Notes: generated from the sequence alone by a model not told the origin. A stretch of 16,187 bases of DNA from Selenomonadaceae bacterium (GCA_016280345.1 JAEEGN010000003.1:1-16187); one strand, 5' to 3'; shown: positions 7,556-14,805, counted from the stretch's first letter. Program-made: numbers and translations.

Positions 7556-7885
7556 ATGAGAAACGTTCGGATTACCGTGATGCGGAAGGTCTGCCATCAG
7601 GACCTGATGGCGCGCTACGAGAATCCCATCGAGCACGCCTGCCCGATGGTGGAGGGACAGGTCTTCGTCGCCCACGGTTGGCAACGGCCCGAGGGCTTTT
7701 GCGAGAGCGCCTGGGAAACCATGTCGCCTTTCGTCATGGCGCTGGCGCACGGGGCCGAGGATTTTTACGACGGCTGGATGAAGAATAAGCGGTCCGCCAT
7801 GATTTCCTGCAACGACGGGTTCCGCCCGGTGAGTTTCCTGTTGGAAGTGATGGACGGGGCCGCGGATGCCCCGCCGGAGGAGTGA
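7556..7885 (+). CDS. TIGR04076-family small protein
   Basis: A 109-residue protein with the pattern of the TIGR04076 family: an N-terminal VRITVMRKVCHQDL, then CPMVEGQVF, PEGFCESAW and finally ISCNDGFRPVSF. Four cysteines are present (residues 13, 29, 49 and 84); several are conserved in the family as I remember it and could bind a metal or a cofactor. No biochemical function is established for the family to my knowledge. No signal peptide or membrane segment, so it should be cytoplasmic. The ATG at 7556 follows GGGGAGG (7542-7548). The gene lies 19 nt after the secreted-protein gene in the same probable operon. The C-terminal tail (GAADAPPEE) is acidic and likely disordered. Confidence 0.75.
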   Translation: MRNVRITVMRKVCHQDLMARYENPIEHACPMVEGQVFVAHGWQRPEGFCESAWETMSPFVMALAHGAEDFYDGWMKNKRSAMISCNDGFRPVSFLLEVMDGAADAPPEE

Positions 7886-7952
7886 AGGGACGGAGGGCTC
7901 TCTGAGGGCCGCGTCGCGCGCGCCGGGGGGGAGGATGGATTTTCAACATACG

Positions 7953-7996
7953 AAAAGGGCCTCACAAACCGCTGACGCGGGATGTGAGGCCCTTTT
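7953..7996. terminator. Bidirectional terminator between convergent operons
   Basis: AAAAGGGCCTCACA (7953-7966) pairs perfectly with TGTGAGGCCCTTTT (7983-7996) around a 16-nt loop. A-run and T-run make it work on both strands, ending the plus-strand operon (7885) and the minus-strand flagellar operon (8020). Confidence 0.92.
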
Positions 7997-8019
7997 GCCC
8001 TGCCTGGGCGGAAGTTCTG

Positions 8020-8484
8020 TTACGGGGTGGGAGGCTGCTGCTGTGTGGCCGGGGTTGCGGCGCTCTGGCTCTGGGCCAGTACCTGGGGCGCCAACTGCTG
8101 GTAGAGCATATCCGCCAGGCCGATGCCGCCGGATTTCGCCGCCGCCTGCATGAGCTCGGTGTCGAGCATCGACTGCCAGATCTTCATGCCGTTGTCCTCG
8201 CCGAACAGGGAGTCCTTGGGGACGGTGTTGCGCATTTCCTTGTACATCATGTTGAGCAGCATCGCTTCGAAGCCTTCGCAGGCGTCCCGGAGCTTTTTGT
8301 CCATGGCCTGGGCTTCTTTGCTGTCGGTGGCGGGGCCGGCGCTGCCGGCGGCCGCCGCTTTTTCCTTCAGCTGGTTCAGCAGCTCGTCGAAGCGGGCGGC
8401 CCGGGCCTTTTCCCGGGCGGTCTCGTAGGTCGTCGTGCCGCCGTGGATGGGGCTGATGGGGGAGATTCCGCCGAGCGGGTCCAT
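8020..8484 (-). CDS. flgJ: FlgJ-type rod-binding protein, single domain
   Basis: A 154-residue protein matching the N-terminal rod-binding domain of FlgJ: LRDACEGFEAMLLNMMYKEMRNTVPKD, then GEDNGMKIWQSMLDTELMQAAAKSGGIGLADMLYQQL. It caps or scaffolds the growing flagellar rod in the periplasm. The C-terminal muramidase domain of enterobacterial FlgJ (total about 313 residues) is absent; the protein ends with a Q/P/A-rich tail. So wall cutting for the rod must come from another protein. The ATG at 8484 is 9 nt after AAGGAA (8494-8499); a GTG at 8493 abuts that site and is rejected. It begins about 20 nt after flgI and is the last gene of the cluster before the bidirectional terminator. Confidence 0.88.
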   Translation of the reverse strand: MDPLGGISPISPIHGGTTTYETAREKARAARFDELLNQLKEKAAAAGSAGPATDSKEAQAMDKKLRDACEGFEAMLLNMMYKEMRNTVPKDSLFGEDNGMKIWQSMLDTELMQAAAKSGGIGLADMLYQQLAPQVLAQSQSAATPATQQQPPTP

Positions 8485-8505
8485 ATCGGTCACTTCCTTA
8501 TCGCG

Positions 8506-9612
8506 TCAGATGATTTCGAGGTCGGCGTGGAGGGCGCCGGAGGCCTTGATGGTCTGGAGGATGGAGATGATGTCGCGGGGCGTCGCGCCCACCGCGTTCA
8601 GCGCCCCCACAATGTCGCTGACGTTGGCCGTGGCCGGCAGGATGATGCTGCTGGCCTTGTCCTCGGTGGTCTCCACGTCGGTCTTCTTGGTGGTGACGGT
8701 GGTGCCGAGGCTCAGCGGCGCCGGCTGGTCCGTCTCCGGCTCGGTGGTGATGCTGATGGAGAGGCCGCCCTGGGTGATGGCGATGTTGTCCACGGAGACG
8801 TCGCCGCCCATGACGATGGTGCCGGTGCGTTCATTGACCACGACTTTGGCGATGTTGTCCGGCATGACCGGCAGGTCCTCGATGCCGGCCACGAAGCCCA
8901 CCACGTTGCCCCGGTAATAGGGGGGGATGGCCAGATCGATGCGCCCCGGGTTGGCCGCCCGGGCCACGTTGCCGAAGCGCAGGTTGATGGCCTGCGCGAT
9001 GCGGGACGCGGTGGTGAAGTCGGGATTCGTCAGCGACAGGGACAGCGTTCCGTTGGCGCCGAGGTCGTCCTCCACCGTGCGCTCCACGATGGCCCCGTTG
9101 GGCGTCGTGCCGACGGTGGGGAAGTTCTTCTGCCGGGCGTTGCCGCCGTTGCCGGCCGTGAAACCGCCGGTGGATACCGCCCCCTGGGCCACGGCATAGA
9201 TGAGGCCGTTGCCGGCCCGGAGCGGCGTCTGGATCAGGGTGCCGCCCTGGATGCTCTTGGCGTCGCCCATGGAGGAGGAGGTCACGTCGATGGTGTCGCC
9301 TTCCCGCACGAAAGGCGGCAGGGTGGCGGTCACCATAACGGCGGCGACGTTCTTCGTCTTGAGCTGGGACTGGTCGATGGTCACGCCGAACTCCCGCAGC
9401 ATGTTTGTCACCGACTGCAGCACCTCGACCGTTTTGTTGGAGTCGCCGGTCCCGTTGAGGCCGACCACCAGACCGTAGCCTACGAGCTGGTTGGAGCGCA
9501 CGCCCTGGACCTTGGCGATGTCCTTGATCCGCGTCACGGCGGCGTCGGCGAAGGCGACGGAGACCGTGAACAGGCAGCAGAGCGCTGTGAGCAGCGCCAG
9601 GATTTTCTTCAT
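8506..9612 (-). CDS. flgI: Flagellar P-ring protein
   Basis: A 368-residue P-ring subunit, close to the usual family length. The signal peptide (MKKILALLTALCCLFTVSVAFA) should be cleaved after Ala22. The mature protein starts with the conserved RIKDIAKVQGVRSNQLVGYGLVVGLNGTGD. Other family stretches are TVEVLQSVTNMLREFGV, VTATLPPF, GTLIQTPL and the C-terminal LNAVGATPRDIISILQTIKASGALHA. The ring forms the bushing around the rod in the peptidoglycan layer. GGGAGGTAA precedes the ATG. The 135-nt gap to flgH is GC-rich with several short hairpins but no clear terminator. Confidence 0.96.
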   Translation of the reverse strand: MKKILALLTALCCLFTVSVAFADAAVTRIKDIAKVQGVRSNQLVGYGLVVGLNGTGDSNKTVEVLQSVTNMLREFGVTIDQSQLKTKNVAAVMVTATLPPFVREGDTIDVTSSSMGDAKSIQGGTLIQTPLRAGNGLIYAVAQGAVSTGGFTAGNGGNARQKNFPTVGTTPNGAIVERTVEDDLGANGTLSLSLTNPDFTTASRIAQAINLRFGNVARAANPGRIDLAIPPYYRGNVVGFVAGIEDLPVMPDNIAKVVVNERTGTIVMGGDVSVDNIAITQGGLSISITTEPETDQPAPLSLGTTVTTKKTDVETTEDKASSIILPATANVSDIVGALNAVGATPRDIISILQTIKASGALHADLEII

Positions 9613-9747
9613 AGCGTATTACCTCCCGGGGAAAGGAAACGCGCCCGGGCCTGCGGCCAAAAGCCGCCTGCCGGCGCGTCATCCGTGAAGCGTCCGAAAG
9701 CCCGTCCGGGGCTTAGACTTTTGTCTGGAAATGATAGCGCGAAATCC

Positions 9748-10347
9748 TCAGAACAGGATGTTGAAGATCTGCGTCAGGATGCCCTGGCGCTGCTTGGCGT
9801 TCAACGGGCCCTTGCCGTCGAAACGGATGGTCGCGTCCGCCACCTGCGTCGAGGGAACGGTGTTGTTGGCGGTGACGTCGTCCCGGCGCACCACGCCCCG
9901 CACCGTGATCTTGTGCTCGTTCTTGTTCTGCCAGATGGACTGCGTCCCTTCGACGACCATGTTGCCGTTGGGCATGACCTCGGTGACGGTGACGGTGACC
10001 CGGCCGGTGGCCCGGTTCGTGTTGGTGGCGGAGCCGTCAGCCTTGAAGCTGTCGGAGCCCGAGGCGGCGGCCGCGGCCAGGAAGCCGAAGATGCCGACGC
10101 CGGCGTTCAGGTTCTGGTTGCCTTCTTTGGAATTGCTGGAGGACTTGGACATCGTCGAGGTCGCGGTCTCGCTGATGACGATGGTCAGGATATCGCCCAC
10201 GTTGCGGGCCTTGCGGTCGGAGAACAGTACGTTCTGGCCGTGGTCGGCGTCGCCCCAGAGCGACTGCGCCAGCGCCGGCGTCACCGGCGCCGCCAGCGTC
10301 AGCAGGCAGGCGGCCGCGGCTACCCTCTTTTGCCATTTCTTTCGCAT
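9748..10347 (-). CDS. flgH: Flagellar L-ring protein, apparently not lipidated
   Basis: A 199-residue L-ring subunit of the outer membrane. Family motifs are LFSDRKARNVGDILTIVISE (41-60), the GxVTVTVTEVMPNGNMVVEG-type strand, and the C-terminal NNTVPSTQVADATIRFDGKG. Enterobacterial FlgH is a lipoprotein with a cysteine directly after the signal. Here the signal (RKKWQKRVAAAACLLTLAAPVTPALA) seems to end with a type I site after Ala27. The only early cysteine, Cys14, lies inside the hydrophobic core after just four alanines, a poor lipobox. GAGGG stands about 8 nt before the ATG. It is 31 nt downstream of flgA. A central AAAAASGSDS stretch is low-complexity. Confidence 0.94.
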   Translation of the reverse strand: MRKKWQKRVAAAACLLTLAAPVTPALAQSLWGDADHGQNVLFSDRKARNVGDILTIVISETATSTMSKSSSNSKEGNQNLNAGVGIFGFLAAAAASGSDSFKADGSATNTNRATGRVTVTVTEVMPNGNMVVEGTQSIWQNKNEHKITVRGVVRRDDVTANNTVPSTQVADATIRFDGKGPLNAKQRQGILTQIFNILF

Positions 10348-10378
10348 AGCATAACCCTCGATTCACGAAAAAACACGA

Positions 10379-11116
10379 TTATCGGCTAAGGACTTCGACG
10401 GTCCCGGCGTCCAGCACCCGCACCCGGACGACGCGCCGCGAGGCCTGATTCCGCGCCCGGATGACGTCGCCCTCGCGCCCCGGCTCCAGGGCCACGCCCT
10501 CGGTCTTCACCTCGACGCCGTTGACGTTGGCGACGATGGTGACCGGCGCTCCGGCCTCGATGAGCACGGGCTTCTTCACCAGTGAGCGCAGGATGGGCTG
10601 CCCGGCAGCCAGGCCCCGGGTGATGACCTTCCCCACCAGCTCGGTGGCGTCGAAGAAATACCGCTGCTCCTTGGTGCCAATCTCCTGCTCCTCGAAGCGG
10701 ACATCGGCCTCCGTCAGCACTTGCCGGGCTCGCAGGGGCCTTGCCGCCACCGCCACCCGGTCGTACATGTGGATCTTGAACTGCAGGATGACCTGACGCA
10801 GCGGCTCCCCGTCCACCAGGATCCGGATATAGACCGCCGTATTGCCCCAGTAGCGAAGCCCGTTGGGCGTCGTGACCTCGTAGGTGAGCTCCCCTTCCGG
10901 CGCCAGGACCGGCCGCGGGGCGTGGGTGGGGGCGACCTTGAAGCGCCGGGTTTCCTGCGCCTCTTCCAGCGTCGCCCCGATGTGGTCGGCCGCCAGGTCC
11001 ACCAGCGTCTCCGAGGCGATGATCTGCTTTCCCTCCGGCACCGGCGTCTCAGCCCGCCCCAATGCCGGGAAAAGCAACAGCAGCGCCAGAAGCAGCGGCA
11101 GGAAAAGTCTCGGCAT
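10379..11116 (-). CDS. flgA: FlgA, P-ring assembly chaperone
   Basis: A 245-residue periplasmic protein. The signal peptide has a long leucine core (LFLPLLLALLLLFPALGRA, cleavage probably after Ala22). The C-terminal half (about 121-243) is the SAF/FlgA domain: VAARPLRARQVLTEADVR, VGKVITRGLAAGQPI, then the beta-clip VTIVANVNGVEVKTEG and RVRVLDAGTVEV. FlgA helps P-ring subunits assemble around the rod. The start ATG overlaps the flgG stop by one base (TGATG), which implies translational coupling with flgG. Confidence 0.93.
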   Translation of the reverse strand: MPRLFLPLLLALLLLFPALGRAETPVPEGKQIIASETLVDLAADHIGATLEEAQETRRFKVAPTHAPRPVLAPEGELTYEVTTPNGLRYWGNTAVYIRILVDGEPLRQVILQFKIHMYDRVAVAARPLRARQVLTEADVRFEEQEIGTKEQRYFFDATELVGKVITRGLAAGQPILRSLVKKPVLIEAGAPVTIVANVNGVEVKTEGVALEPGREGDVIRARNQASRRVVRVRVLDAGTVEVLSR

Positions 11117-11904
11117 CAGCGCTTCAGGCCGTTGGCGATTTCCAGCATCGAGTCCGAGGTCGTAACCGCCTTGGCGTCTGACTCGTAAGCGCGCTGGGCC
11201 ACGATCATATTGACCATCTCATCGACCACCGCCACGTTGGACATTTCCAGAACGTTCTGCTGCAGCCGCCCGGCGCCGTCCTCCCCCGGGTTGCCCTCGA
11301 GAGGCGCGCCGCTGGCCTCGGTCTCGAGGAAGAAGTTGTGCCCGATGGACGTCAGGCCCGCCGGGTTCACGAAGCGGGCGAGGGTGATCTGGCCGATCTG
11401 GTTCTGCTGGCCGTTGACCACGTCGGAGACGCGGCCGTCCTGGGACACGGTGAGGGAGTCAATGGTGGCGTCCTGCTCCAGCGTAATGTTGTCGGCGATC
11501 GGGTAGCCGTCCGTCGTCACCATGCGGCGGTCCTGATCGAGCTTGAAGGAGCCGTCACGGGTATAGGCGATGGTGCCGTCCGGCATCTCGATGCGGAAGA
11601 AGCCTTCGCCCTCGATGGCGAGATCCGTCGGGTTGCCGGTGGACTGGAGGCTGCCCTGGGTGAAAATGCGCTGCGTCGCCGCCAGCCGCGCGCCCAGACC
11701 GATCTGAAGCCCCGTGGGATACTGGGAATCGTTGCCGCTCTCGGCGCCCGCCGGGCGGAGCGTCTGGTACAGGAGGTCGTGGAACTCGGCCCGGACCTTC
11801 TTGCCGCCGTAAGTGTTGACGTTGGCGAGGTTGTGGGCCACGACGTCCATATTGTCCTGCTGCGTCCGCATACCCGACGCGGCGGACCAAAGCGATCTCA
11901 TCAT
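11116..11904 (-). CDS. flgG: Flagellar distal rod protein
   Basis: A 262-residue rod protein with the normal family length. The N-terminal rod motif is SGMRTQQDNMDVVAHNLANVNTYG-like (residues 10-33) followed by KKVRAEFHDLLYQTLRPAG, which is diagnostic of FlgG. The centre has GNPTDLAIEGEGFF and YTRDGSF, and the C-terminus VDEMVNMIVAQRAYESDAKAV is the matching coiled-coil half. The usual NTTGF is replaced by NTYGG. AGGAG stands 11 nt before the first of two adjacent ATG codons (11904); the second, at 11901, is possible. It has its own sigma-28 promoter 57 nt upstream of the start. It corresponds to B. subtilis flhP by position next to flgF/flhO and mbl. Confidence 0.95.
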   Translation of the reverse strand: MMRSLWSAASGMRTQQDNMDVVAHNLANVNTYGGKKVRAEFHDLLYQTLRPAGAESGNDSQYPTGLQIGLGARLAATQRIFTQGSLQSTGNPTDLAIEGEGFFRIEMPDGTIAYTRDGSFKLDQDRRMVTTDGYPIADNITLEQDATIDSLTVSQDGRVSDVVNGQQNQIGQITLARFVNPAGLTSIGHNFFLETEASGAPLEGNPGEDGAGRLQQNVLEMSNVAVVDEMVNMIVAQRAYESDAKAVTTSDSMLEIANGLKR

Positions 11905-11961
11905 AAAGCATTCGCTCCTATCGTATATATGTTCTAAAAACAGAAACGGATTCTTATCTGT

Positions 11962-11988
11962 ATATCGTCAAAAACCGTCCAAAACTTA
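11962..11988 (-). promoter_or_regulatory. Sigma-28 (SigD/FliA) promoter for flgG-flgA-flgH-flgI-flgJ
   Basis: On the minus strand TAAG (11988-11985) is followed after 15 nt by GACGATAT (11969-11962). The B. subtilis SigD consensus is TAAA-N15-GCCGATAT, so 10 of 12 defined bases agree. The start point would be near 11955, about 50 nt before the flgG ATG. Confidence 0.7.
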
Positions 11989-12013
11989 AGCGGAAAAAAC
12001 CGAAACCGTCCAA
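11972..12013. repeat. 11-bp direct repeat around the sigma-28 promoter
   Basis: AAACCGTCCAA occurs at 11972-11982 and again at 12003-12013, 31 bp apart, close to three helical turns. One copy lies in the promoter spacer and the other just upstream of the -35. This is the arrangement of a regulator binding twice on one DNA face, but chance in a short A-rich gap is not excluded. Confidence 0.45.
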
Positions 12014-12050
12014 CTGTTTCCAAAAATCCGCCCCAAGTCCGTCAGCCCGT

Positions 12051-12848
12051 TCAGGAAACGGTGCCCACCTGGTTGACGGAGTGGTCGAGCATTTCGTCCT
12101 GCGTCGTGACCGCCTTGGAATTGGCTTCGTAAATGCGGTAGTTGTTGATGAGTTCCACCATCTCGTTGATGACGTTGGCGTTGGAGCGTTCCAGCACACC
12201 CTGCATGATGTTCCCGGTGGCCGGCTGGGGCTCGGCGCCTTCCTGGGCGTAGTAGAGGCTGTCGCCCTGCTTCAGGATGGCCCGGCGGTCGTCGAACTGC
12301 ACCAGCGCCAGCTGCCCCACCACCTGATCGTCGGCCCGGATCTGCCCCGTGGCGCCGACGCTGATGTAGGCGGCTTCCGCCGGAATGCGGATGCTGCGCC
12401 CCTGACGGTCCAGTACGTTCATGCCGTTGGAGGTGATCAGCGTGCCGTCCGGACTGCGGTAGAAATTGCCGTTCCGGGTATAGCGGTCGCCGTTCGGCGT
12501 ATTGATGACGAAATACCCCTCGCCCTCGATGGCCAGATCCAACGGCGAGCCCGTCGTCTGCAGCGTGCCCTGAGACTTGTCGGTGGCGATTTCTCCCGTA
12601 TAGGAGCCCAGCCCCAGCGTGCCGACCACCGGCCCCCGCCGGTCCAGGGAAAAGCCCTTGAACTCCGTCACCTTGATTTTCTCGCTGTCGTTGATGCGTC
12701 GGATCAGCATCGGCTCGAATTCCCGGTCCAGCGCCACGTCCCGCTTATACCCGGTCGTGTTCACGTTCGCCAGGTTGTTGGCGATGACGGCGGTCCGCTT
12801 CATCTCCGTGATCATTCCCGTTGCCGCTGTGTAAAGGCCACGCCACAT
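12051..12848 (-). CDS. flgF: Flagellar proximal rod protein FlgF (FlhO-like)
   Basis: A 265-residue rod/hook-basal-body protein. The N-terminal rod motif is ATGMITEMKRTAVIANNLANVNTTGYKRD, the centre has LAIEGEGYFVINTPNGDRYTRNG, and the C-terminus is MQGVLERSNANVINEMVELINNYRIYEANSKAV. Position between mbl and flgG matches B. subtilis flhO. GGGGTGA precedes the ATG by about 7 nt. A TATACT -10-like hexamer sits upstream on the minus strand (12873-12868) without a good -35, so transcription most likely comes from the mbl promoter. It is separated from mbl by 66 nt and from flgG by 146 nt. Confidence 0.93.
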   Translation of the reverse strand: MWRGLYTAATGMITEMKRTAVIANNLANVNTTGYKRDVALDREFEPMLIRRINDSEKIKVTEFKGFSLDRRGPVVGTLGLGSYTGEIATDKSQGTLQTTGSPLDLAIEGEGYFVINTPNGDRYTRNGNFYRSPDGTLITSNGMNVLDRQGRSIRIPAEAAYISVGATGQIRADDQVVGQLALVQFDDRRAILKQGDSLYYAQEGAEPQPATGNIMQGVLERSNANVINEMVELINNYRIYEANSKAVTTQDEMLDHSVNQVGTVS

Positions 12849-12914
12849 ACAATCACCCCATAGCTGAAGTATAGTGCCCTGTCATAAAAATCGGTTGAGA
12901 GGATAAGTAAGAAA

Positions 12915-13943
12915 TCAACGCCGCCTGAAGACGCTGTTCATCTCCTGCCCGTCGCCGTAGTGGTCGGCGAAGTCCAGCGCCTTGCCGGTCCCCAGCGCCA
13001 CGCAGGACATCGGGTCCTCCGCCAGCATTGCCGGGATCCCCGTGCGCTGACGGATCAGCTCGTCCAGGCCGTACAGCATGGCGCCGCCGCCCGTCAGTAC
13101 GATGCCGTGGTCCATGATGTCCGAGGCCAGCTCCGGCGGCGCTTCTTCCAGAACCTTGCGCACGCGGTCCACCACGCGGCCCACCGGTTCCTCCAGCGCC
13201 TCCGCCGCCTGCGCCGTGGTCAGGCGGATATTCTCCGGCAAGCCGGAAATCAGGCTCCGTCCCCGGACGTCCATTTCCTTTTGGCGAGCGGTCGGGAAGG
13301 CCCCGGCGACCTCGATCTTGATGTCTTCGGCGGTGCGTTCGCCGATCATGATGTTGAAGGTCCGCCGCACGTAGGCGATGATCGCTTCGTCGAATTTGTC
13401 GCCGGCGATGCGGATGCTGCTGCTGGACACGATGCCGCCCAGGCTGATGATGGCGATGTCCGACGTGCCGCCGCCGATGTCCACCACCATCGAGCCCGTG
13501 GCCTCATCCACCGGCAGCCCGGCGCCGATGGCCGCCGCCATGGGCTCCTCGATGAACTGCGTGCGCCGCGCTCCGGCCTGCTCCGCCGCTTCCTGCACGG
13601 CCCGCTTCTCCACCATCGTCACGCCGGTGGGAATGCAGATCATGATGCGGGGACGGAAGACGAAGCTGTGGCCGGTCACCTTCTCGATGAAGAACCGCAA
13701 CATGCTCTCGGTGATGTCGAAGTTGGCGATGACGCCGTCCCGCAAGGGGCGGATGGCCACGATATTGCCCGGCGTGCGGCCCAGCATCTGCTTGGCGTCC
13801 GCGCCAATGGCCAGGATGCGGTTCGTGTCCTTGTCCACGGCTACCACGGAGGGCTCCCGGAGGACGATTCCCTTGCCCTTCAGGTACACCAGCACGTTCG
13901 CCGTGCCCAGATCAATGCCGATATCCATTTTCATGCCAAACAT
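12915..13943 (-). CDS. mbl: MreB/Mbl-family rod-shape actin homologue
   Basis: A 342-residue bacterial actin that polymerises at the membrane and directs cell wall synthesis along the cylinder. Actin-fold signatures: phosphate-1 DLGTAN (11-16), the GRTPGNIVAIRPLRDGVIA stretch (55-73), phosphate-2 DIGGGTSD (155-162) and adenosine-site LTGGGAML (283-290). The short N-terminus MFGMKMD could insert in the membrane as in other MreB proteins. The start at 13943 is 8 nt after AAGGAG; sequence upstream to 13979 is in frame but unlike the family. Gene order points to mbl; by sequence features alone mreB is equally possible. It is the first gene of the flagellar cluster, as in B. subtilis, so cell shape and flagellar genes share a promoter. 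Confidence 0.93.
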   Translation of the reverse strand: MFGMKMDIGIDLGTANVLVYLKGKGIVLREPSVVAVDKDTNRILAIGADAKQMLGRTPGNIVAIRPLRDGVIANFDITESMLRFFIEKVTGHSFVFRPRIMICIPTGVTMVEKRAVQEAAEQAGARRTQFIEEPMAAAIGAGLPVDEATGSMVVDIGGGTSDIAIISLGGIVSSSSIRIAGDKFDEAIIAYVRRTFNIMIGERTAEDIKIEVAGAFPTARQKEMDVRGRSLISGLPENIRLTTAQAAEALEEPVGRVVDRVRKVLEEAPPELASDIMDHGIVLTGGGAMLYGLDELIRQRTGIPAMLAEDPMSCVALGTGKALDFADHYGDGQEMNSVFRRR

Positions 13944-14051
13944 GAACCTTGCTCCTTCCGGCCCCGCTGACCGGCCCATCCGCCGATTCAGACAAATCGC
14001 CGCCCCCGGCGAACGATTCCCGCGCCTTCAAAAAATGCGTATATATATTAA

Positions 14052-14080
14052 ATAGTAAAACGGGAACGCGGTTTTGTCAA
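14052..14080 (-). promoter_or_regulatory. Strong sigma-A promoter of mbl and the flagellar cluster
   Basis: On the minus strand TTGACA (14080-14075) and TACTAT (14057-14052) are exactly 17 nt apart, in an AT-rich patch that stands out from the GC-rich surroundings. The start would be near 14045, giving a leader of about 100 nt. Confidence 0.85.
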
Positions 14081-14218
14081 TTTGAATTTTCGCCGGGCGG
14101 GGTGAAAATGGCGTTTTGCCCGGAATAATGAAAAGCATTCCCGTAAGTCGATGCCGGGCGAATAAAAACACAGTCTTTCCCGTGATTTCGGGCAATACCG
14201 GATACAGGAGGGATAGCT

Positions 14219-14377
14219 ATGGATTCTGCCCGGATCAGGCCTGGGGAAGAACCGGCCATCCGGCCCGACGTCTGTGCGGGCGGCGAGGCGGGGGAGCTGC
14301 TTTCCCTGCCCCCGGGCAGCGGAAGGGGATCACGCCGTTGCTTCTCTCCTTTTTGCCTGCGTATCGGGCCGGTTTGA
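14219..14377 (+). CDS. Possible small protein with a strong ribosome binding site
   Basis: A 52-codon frame starts at an ATG placed 6 nt after AGGAGG (14207-14212), one of the best sites in the window. The product would be MDSARIRPGEEPAIRP..., cysteine-containing (three Cys), arginine- and glycine-rich, without signal peptide or known motif. It runs divergently from mbl. I do not recognise it. It may be a true small protein, a truncated gene (the other frames remain open a while after its stop, so a frameshift is possible), or chance. Confidence 0.25.
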   Translation: MDSARIRPGEEPAIRPDVCAGGEAGELLSLPPGSGRGSRRCFSPFCLRIGPV

Positions 14378-14612
14378 TTCTTCCGGAAGGGGGGTACCGG
14401 GCCAGTGGCGCATTACGGGCCCGAAGGGCGAAGGGAAGGGCGCGGAGGGCGTTCGGCCCCCAAAAAATTGACACTGTGACAAGCGTTTTGTTCAGTAGAA
14501 AAAAACGCAAAAAGCCGGACAAAAACACGATAAATCCCGAAATATCAAGCTTCTTTCCATTCGTATCCCTTCTTTCATTTGTCTTCTTGACTTTTTATCG
14601 TCAAAAGCAATC

Positions 14613-14645
14613 AAAAAAGGCCCCCATTCGCTGGGCGCCTTTTTT
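14613..14645. terminator. Bidirectional intrinsic terminator
   Basis: AAAAAAGGC (14613-14621) pairs with GCCTTTTTT (14637-14645), extended by CCCA/TGGG around a TTCGC loop with one internal mismatch. It works on both strands. No convincing gene ends here, so it may have ended a transcript of a gene now lost or one I fail to see. Confidence 0.8.
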
Positions 14646-14738
14646 GTTTGCTTCACTACACGCCGGCACGTTACGCCAAAGAAATGCCGAAAGCGTAAGT
14701 TCTCGCATAATTTTCGCGTAAACTTCGGCTTTGGCTCT

Positions 14739-14805
14739 GCGAGCCTCCCTTTGGAGGGCACGACATGTCACTGGCATGTCGTGCCCCGAAGCGCCGGAGG
14801 GAGGG
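14739..14805 (+). repeat. Palindromic repeat, copy 1
   Basis: The centre is CACGACATG (14759-14767), spacer TCACTGG, CATGTCGTG (14775-14783). It is flanked by CTCCCTTTGG on the left and CCGGAGGGAG on the right, which pair with G-T wobbles, so the whole unit can fold into one long hairpin. A small hairpin CCTCC-CTTT-GGAGG lies in the left arm. Confidence 0.8.

Noticed and set aside
14081..14220. Possible riboswitch (c-di-GMP type) upstream of the small frame
   Set aside because: Several CCCG/CGGG hairpins are present, but the conserved loops of the c-di-GMP-I aptamer are not there and no other class fits by eye.
14468..14496. Plus-strand promoter from a TTGACA at 14468
   Set aside because: At 16-19 nt spacing the best -10 is TTCAGT or similar, a poor match, and no gene follows.
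14116..14721. 201-codon plus-strand frame next to mbl
   Set aside because: It runs from GC-rich to AT-rich sequence through the terminator at 14613-14645, has no ribosome binding site at its start, and its product looks random.
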